Assembly (NCBI GenBank): GCA_950295325.1
Contig: OX485806.1
Coordinates: forward strand, 9,238,001 to 9,302,000
Direction of reading: 5' to 3'
Length of the DNA stretch: 64,000 bases
Origin: Polytrichum commune
Lineage: Eukaryota; Streptophyta; Polytrichopsida; Polytrichales; Polytrichaceae
The notes under the pieces were generated by a model. That model worked only from the letters and a program-made list of their open reading frames with translations, was not told the origin of the DNA and did no database searches. Positions 60,990-64,000 of the stretch are shown piece by piece. How positions within the stretch are numbered: position 1 is the first letter of the stretch; each line of letters opens with the position of its first letter. The translations under genes were made by a program, and so were the position numbers.

Positions 60990-62893
60990 ACTTTTGAAGA
61001 GTGAGATGATTGAGATGGAAGGCTTCATGGTAATGAAATCCATTCCCTCATAATATAAATTGTTGAAATTGATTGAAGACAACCTCAACACAATTGGCAG
61101 TTGTATCCGCTCCCAACTGGAAGACAATGACTTAACTAGGATTTAAGTGTATTTGGATTTATGGATGAAATTTGGACAATTCCAACTACCAACATGGTGT
61201 GTATTAGATCGCAAAATTACGTTAATATAGTGGTTGGCATGGAATAGAAACTTTCAAAATTGTAGTTGTTGTGTTGTTGCTTTTGTTGTTGTCATTTGAT
61301 GTTTTTGTCCCCACAAAGAGGCATAACGCCCCATACTGCATCATGGGTAACATGATCAGTATCGGGCTAACGGGCTCACATTCATGCCGGTACATGGTAC
61401 ATGCGTTATTTTTTCTTTTCTTTTCTTTTTGTCCCCACAATTGCACATCCTTGTTTATTTTTGGACAAGTGGTTTGTCCAAATATACTTGCATGCCAGTT
61501 AATTTCATGATTACGAGTTCCCTTATTTTCTCCGTACAATTCACATGATAGTAAAGTGAATGGAATCCATGAGTTCGAATCTCTATTCAGCAAGCAAAAA
61601 TGTCACAAGTACCAAGCAATGTGAAGTTGTAGCATGTGATTGGCATGAACTAAGTTATAGGTTCAATAGTAAACACGACCGAGAGGATATATGTGGTCAC
61701 TTAAAAAGAAAAAGAAAAAAAGAATGCTCATTTTTTATTGCTTATAACTTTTTCATATGAACCTCAATTTTGACACTTGGAATGACAATCTTTATTATTC
61801 ACAATTGTTACCCTAATGAGACTATTTATGTTCACTTCCAGAGACAAAATTTCTTTTGTGGACCAGGATATTTCCATTATAGGCTACCATGCCTTAGCAA
61901 GATAGATGTGCGTAATTCAATTATTGATCTTAATTCAACACCTATATCTGAGTGTTATGTGGTAAGATTTGAGGCTCCAAGAATGGGTACCAAAATCGGT
62001 CTACATGTTCAAGATATGATCAACGTTATAGGCTCACCATTCAACATCACCACCCGGGGGGGGGGGATGTTGCTGCTATATAACCACTTAACAAACACAC
62101 TAATTGTCACTTTGAATACATGCTCCAAAAAAATGATGAAAGTTGGCTATGGCCTTGATTTGGATTTGCTAACCAATTTCTACTAAGCACTTTCGAATTA
62201 AATTATGTATATATAACGAGCTTATAGCATGCCCACGTCAACAATTGGCTCAAAACACTGGGAGAGTTTCCATCTTCATAGGACTTTCTATTGAAATGGA
62301 TGGGTGAAACGGAAATACATCTAACAAAGTTATTGTGAGTAGGACGAAAAATCCTTACTAACAACAATAAAAACAAGAAAGAGATGAACTTTCCCTATTA
62401 AGAAGAACTTCTCATGTTGCCAAAGAACCAACTTTTGGCCCAAACACAAACATGCTTTTCAAAGAGAAGAATAAAAGAAAAAGGAAAAGAACCGACCGTC
62501 GAAGACCCATCAATCTTCCTTAAGTGATTTGGAGCTTTGGAAACGAACTTCCGAATAGCTTAGGTGTTGTTGCATTTTTGTGTAGAGATTCTCGCGGTGG
62601 CTTGGATCCCTATTCTAAGTTAGTACCGAGATGTCATATTACCCAAGGCCCCCTTCGGCATGGTACATTAATTACTACACTAGCCCCACATAGAGTAATA
62701 ATAATAATGGCCGAGAGGACAAGAAGTTACATAAAGCTGCGAGCCATTTATATATATGTGGCCAAAATTTGCCACGTGGCAGTTGGGAAACTGCCCCAAT
62801 TTACTCCATTGTTTGACTCCCCCCTTCACGCTTCCACTGCTCGGAGAGGGGCAATTATGGGGTAATAACGGACGGGCCCACGGAAGCAAATGC
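60990..62893. other. Intergenic, nothing recognised
   Basis: AT-rich; a 138-codon plus frame (61770-62186) contains a poly-G run and no domain, so it is not called. A fragment near 61357-61385 (GGGCTAACGGGCTCACATTCATG) resembles the 3' part of the SINE-like family. Confidence 0.4.
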
Positions 62894-63875
62894 CTTGTCA
62901 ACTCGTCATTGCTTTGTCCGCTACACCGTTTACGGTATTTAGTGTCACATACACTATTTGTGGAAGGGCTTAAATTACGCAATCTAGAGGTCTAGTGGTG
63001 TCATGTCTGCTAACCGTCAACATGACACTGTCCATCTGTCAAGGTAAGCAACTTTTTGATGTGCAAGGTTGTTTTCATTTCATGACATGTAGTGTAGCAC
63101 ATTGGAGTGTTTGGGATGATAGTTTTTTTGACAAGTTTTTTGACTTGTCAACTCGTCATTGCTTTGTCCGCTACACTGTTTACGGTATTTAGTGTCACAT
63201 ACACTATTTGTGGAAGGGATTAAATTACATAATCTAGAGGTCTAGTGGTGTCATGTATGCTAACTGTCAACATGACACTGTCCATATGTCAAGATAAGCA
63301 ACTTTTTGATGTGCAAGGTTGTTTTCATTTCATGGCATTTAGTGTAGCACATTGGAGTGTTTGGGATGATAGTTTTTTTGAAAAGTTTTTTGACTTGTCA
63401 AACTTGTCATTGCTTTGTCCGCTACACCATTTATGGTATTTAGTGTCACATACATTATTTGCGGAAGGGCTTAAATTACACAATTTAGAGGTATGGTAGT
63501 GTCATGTCCGCTAACCGTCAACATGACACTGTCCATCTGTCAAGGTAAGCAAGTTTTTGATGTGCAAGGTTGTTTTCATTTCATGACATGTAGTATACCA
63601 CATTGGAGTGTTTGGGATGATAGTTTTTTGACAAGTTTTTTGACTTGTCAACTTGTCATTGCTTTGTCTGCTACATTGTTTACGGTATTTAGTGTCACAT
63701 ACACCATTTGTGGAAGGGCTTAAATTACACGATCTAGAGGTCTAGTGGAGTCATGTCCGTTAACTGTCAGCATGACACTATCCATCTGTCAAGATAAGCA
63801 AGATTTTGATGTGCAAGGTTGTTTTCATTCAATGAAATTTAGTGTAGCACATTAGAGTGTTTGGGATGATATATA
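62894..63875 (+). repeat. 250-bp tandem repeat, four units
   Basis: Units start at CTTGTCAACT 62894, 63144, 63394 and 63644, exactly 250 bp apart; the last is cut short by an AT-rich tract. Each has GTTTACGGTATTTAGTGTCA, CTATTTGTGGAAGGG, TCTAGAGGT, a repeated CAACATGACACTGTCCAT and TGTTTGGGATGATAG. Short frames within are repeat artefacts. A diverged relative is at 39851-39990. Confidence 0.92.
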
Positions 63876-63945
63876 TTTTAATTTAATTTAATTTTATAAT
63901 TTTATAATTTTATAATTTTTTATAATTTTTTTTGGGGGGGTATGT
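63876..63945. repeat. AT-rich simple repeat and poly-G
   Basis: TTTAATTTAATTTA followed by TTTATAATT repeats and then a G-run ends the 250-bp array. Confidence 0.8.
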
Positions 63946-64000
63946 GTTGATACTATTGAGCATGGACATGAAAGTATGGTGTGGTTACATTGGTGGTCGA

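Noticed and set aside
61770..62186. 138-codon plus frame
   Set aside because: It runs through a poly-G tract, shows no domain and has no splice partners.
62755..63723. Series of similar short plus frames at the right end
   Set aside because: They are the same peptide repeated every 250 bp from the tandem repeat.

Overview
The window is nuclear DNA of a land plant. The evidence is spliced genes with GT-AG introns, an IQ67-domain protein, a plant-type aldo-keto reductase, a GT61 glycosyltransferase, a plant-like tRNA-Val(AAC) and several plant transposon classes. Gene structure and repeat content fit a seed-free lineage (lycophyte, fern or bryophyte), but the sequence alone does not settle the species.

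Positions 297-22055 form one very large Mutator-like (MULE) transposon of about 21.8 kb. It has diverged terminal inverted repeats and a perfect 11-bp target-site duplication (TAGCATTGATG at 286-296 and 22056-22066). Inside are: (i) a two-exon MULE transposase with a SWIM zinc finger (17155-20813, +); (ii) a divergent multi-exon accessory gene (16948-6884, -) whose C-terminal half resembles a degenerate N4/N6 amino-methyltransferase; (iii) a small convergent ORF with its own TATA box (21527-20985, -); (iv) about 65 copies of a 22-bp palindrome on a ~140-bp repeat (4620-6710 and 9430-16000), most of them inside the inferred 7.3-kb first intron of the accessory gene; (v) a 48-bp minisatellite near the left end, split by a solo LTR with a 5-bp TSD; and (vi) a 169-aa ORF near the left terminus. 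The palindromes keep their CpGs while the spacers have nearly lost theirs. This layout recalls the VANDAL/VANC anti-silencing transposons of Arabidopsis, and it is the best candidate here for an undescribed system.

The rest is low-density host DNA. A five-exon aldo-keto reductase lies at 27924-31792 (+), a GT61 glycosyltransferase at 44683-43088 (-), tRNA-Val(AAC) at 48687-48614 (-), and a five-exon IQD calmodulin-binding scaffold gene at 54258-51655 (-). Between them are small transposon relics, several recognisable by TIRs and TSDs: a pogo/Tigger-like remnant (25968-26587), a 795-bp Mutator-type MITE with a 9-bp TSD (34640-35434), a hAT-type MITE with an 8-bp TSD (36634-37195), a 73-bp-arm foldback (35893-36040), two copies of a SINE-like element (59279-59540 and 60711-60978, the latter with an 11-bp TSD), and a 250-bp tandem repeat at the right end (62894-63875).

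The MULE genes form one module: transposase plus two accessory genes plus a noncoding array. The host genes are unrelated single-copy housekeeping or regulatory genes with no functional clustering.
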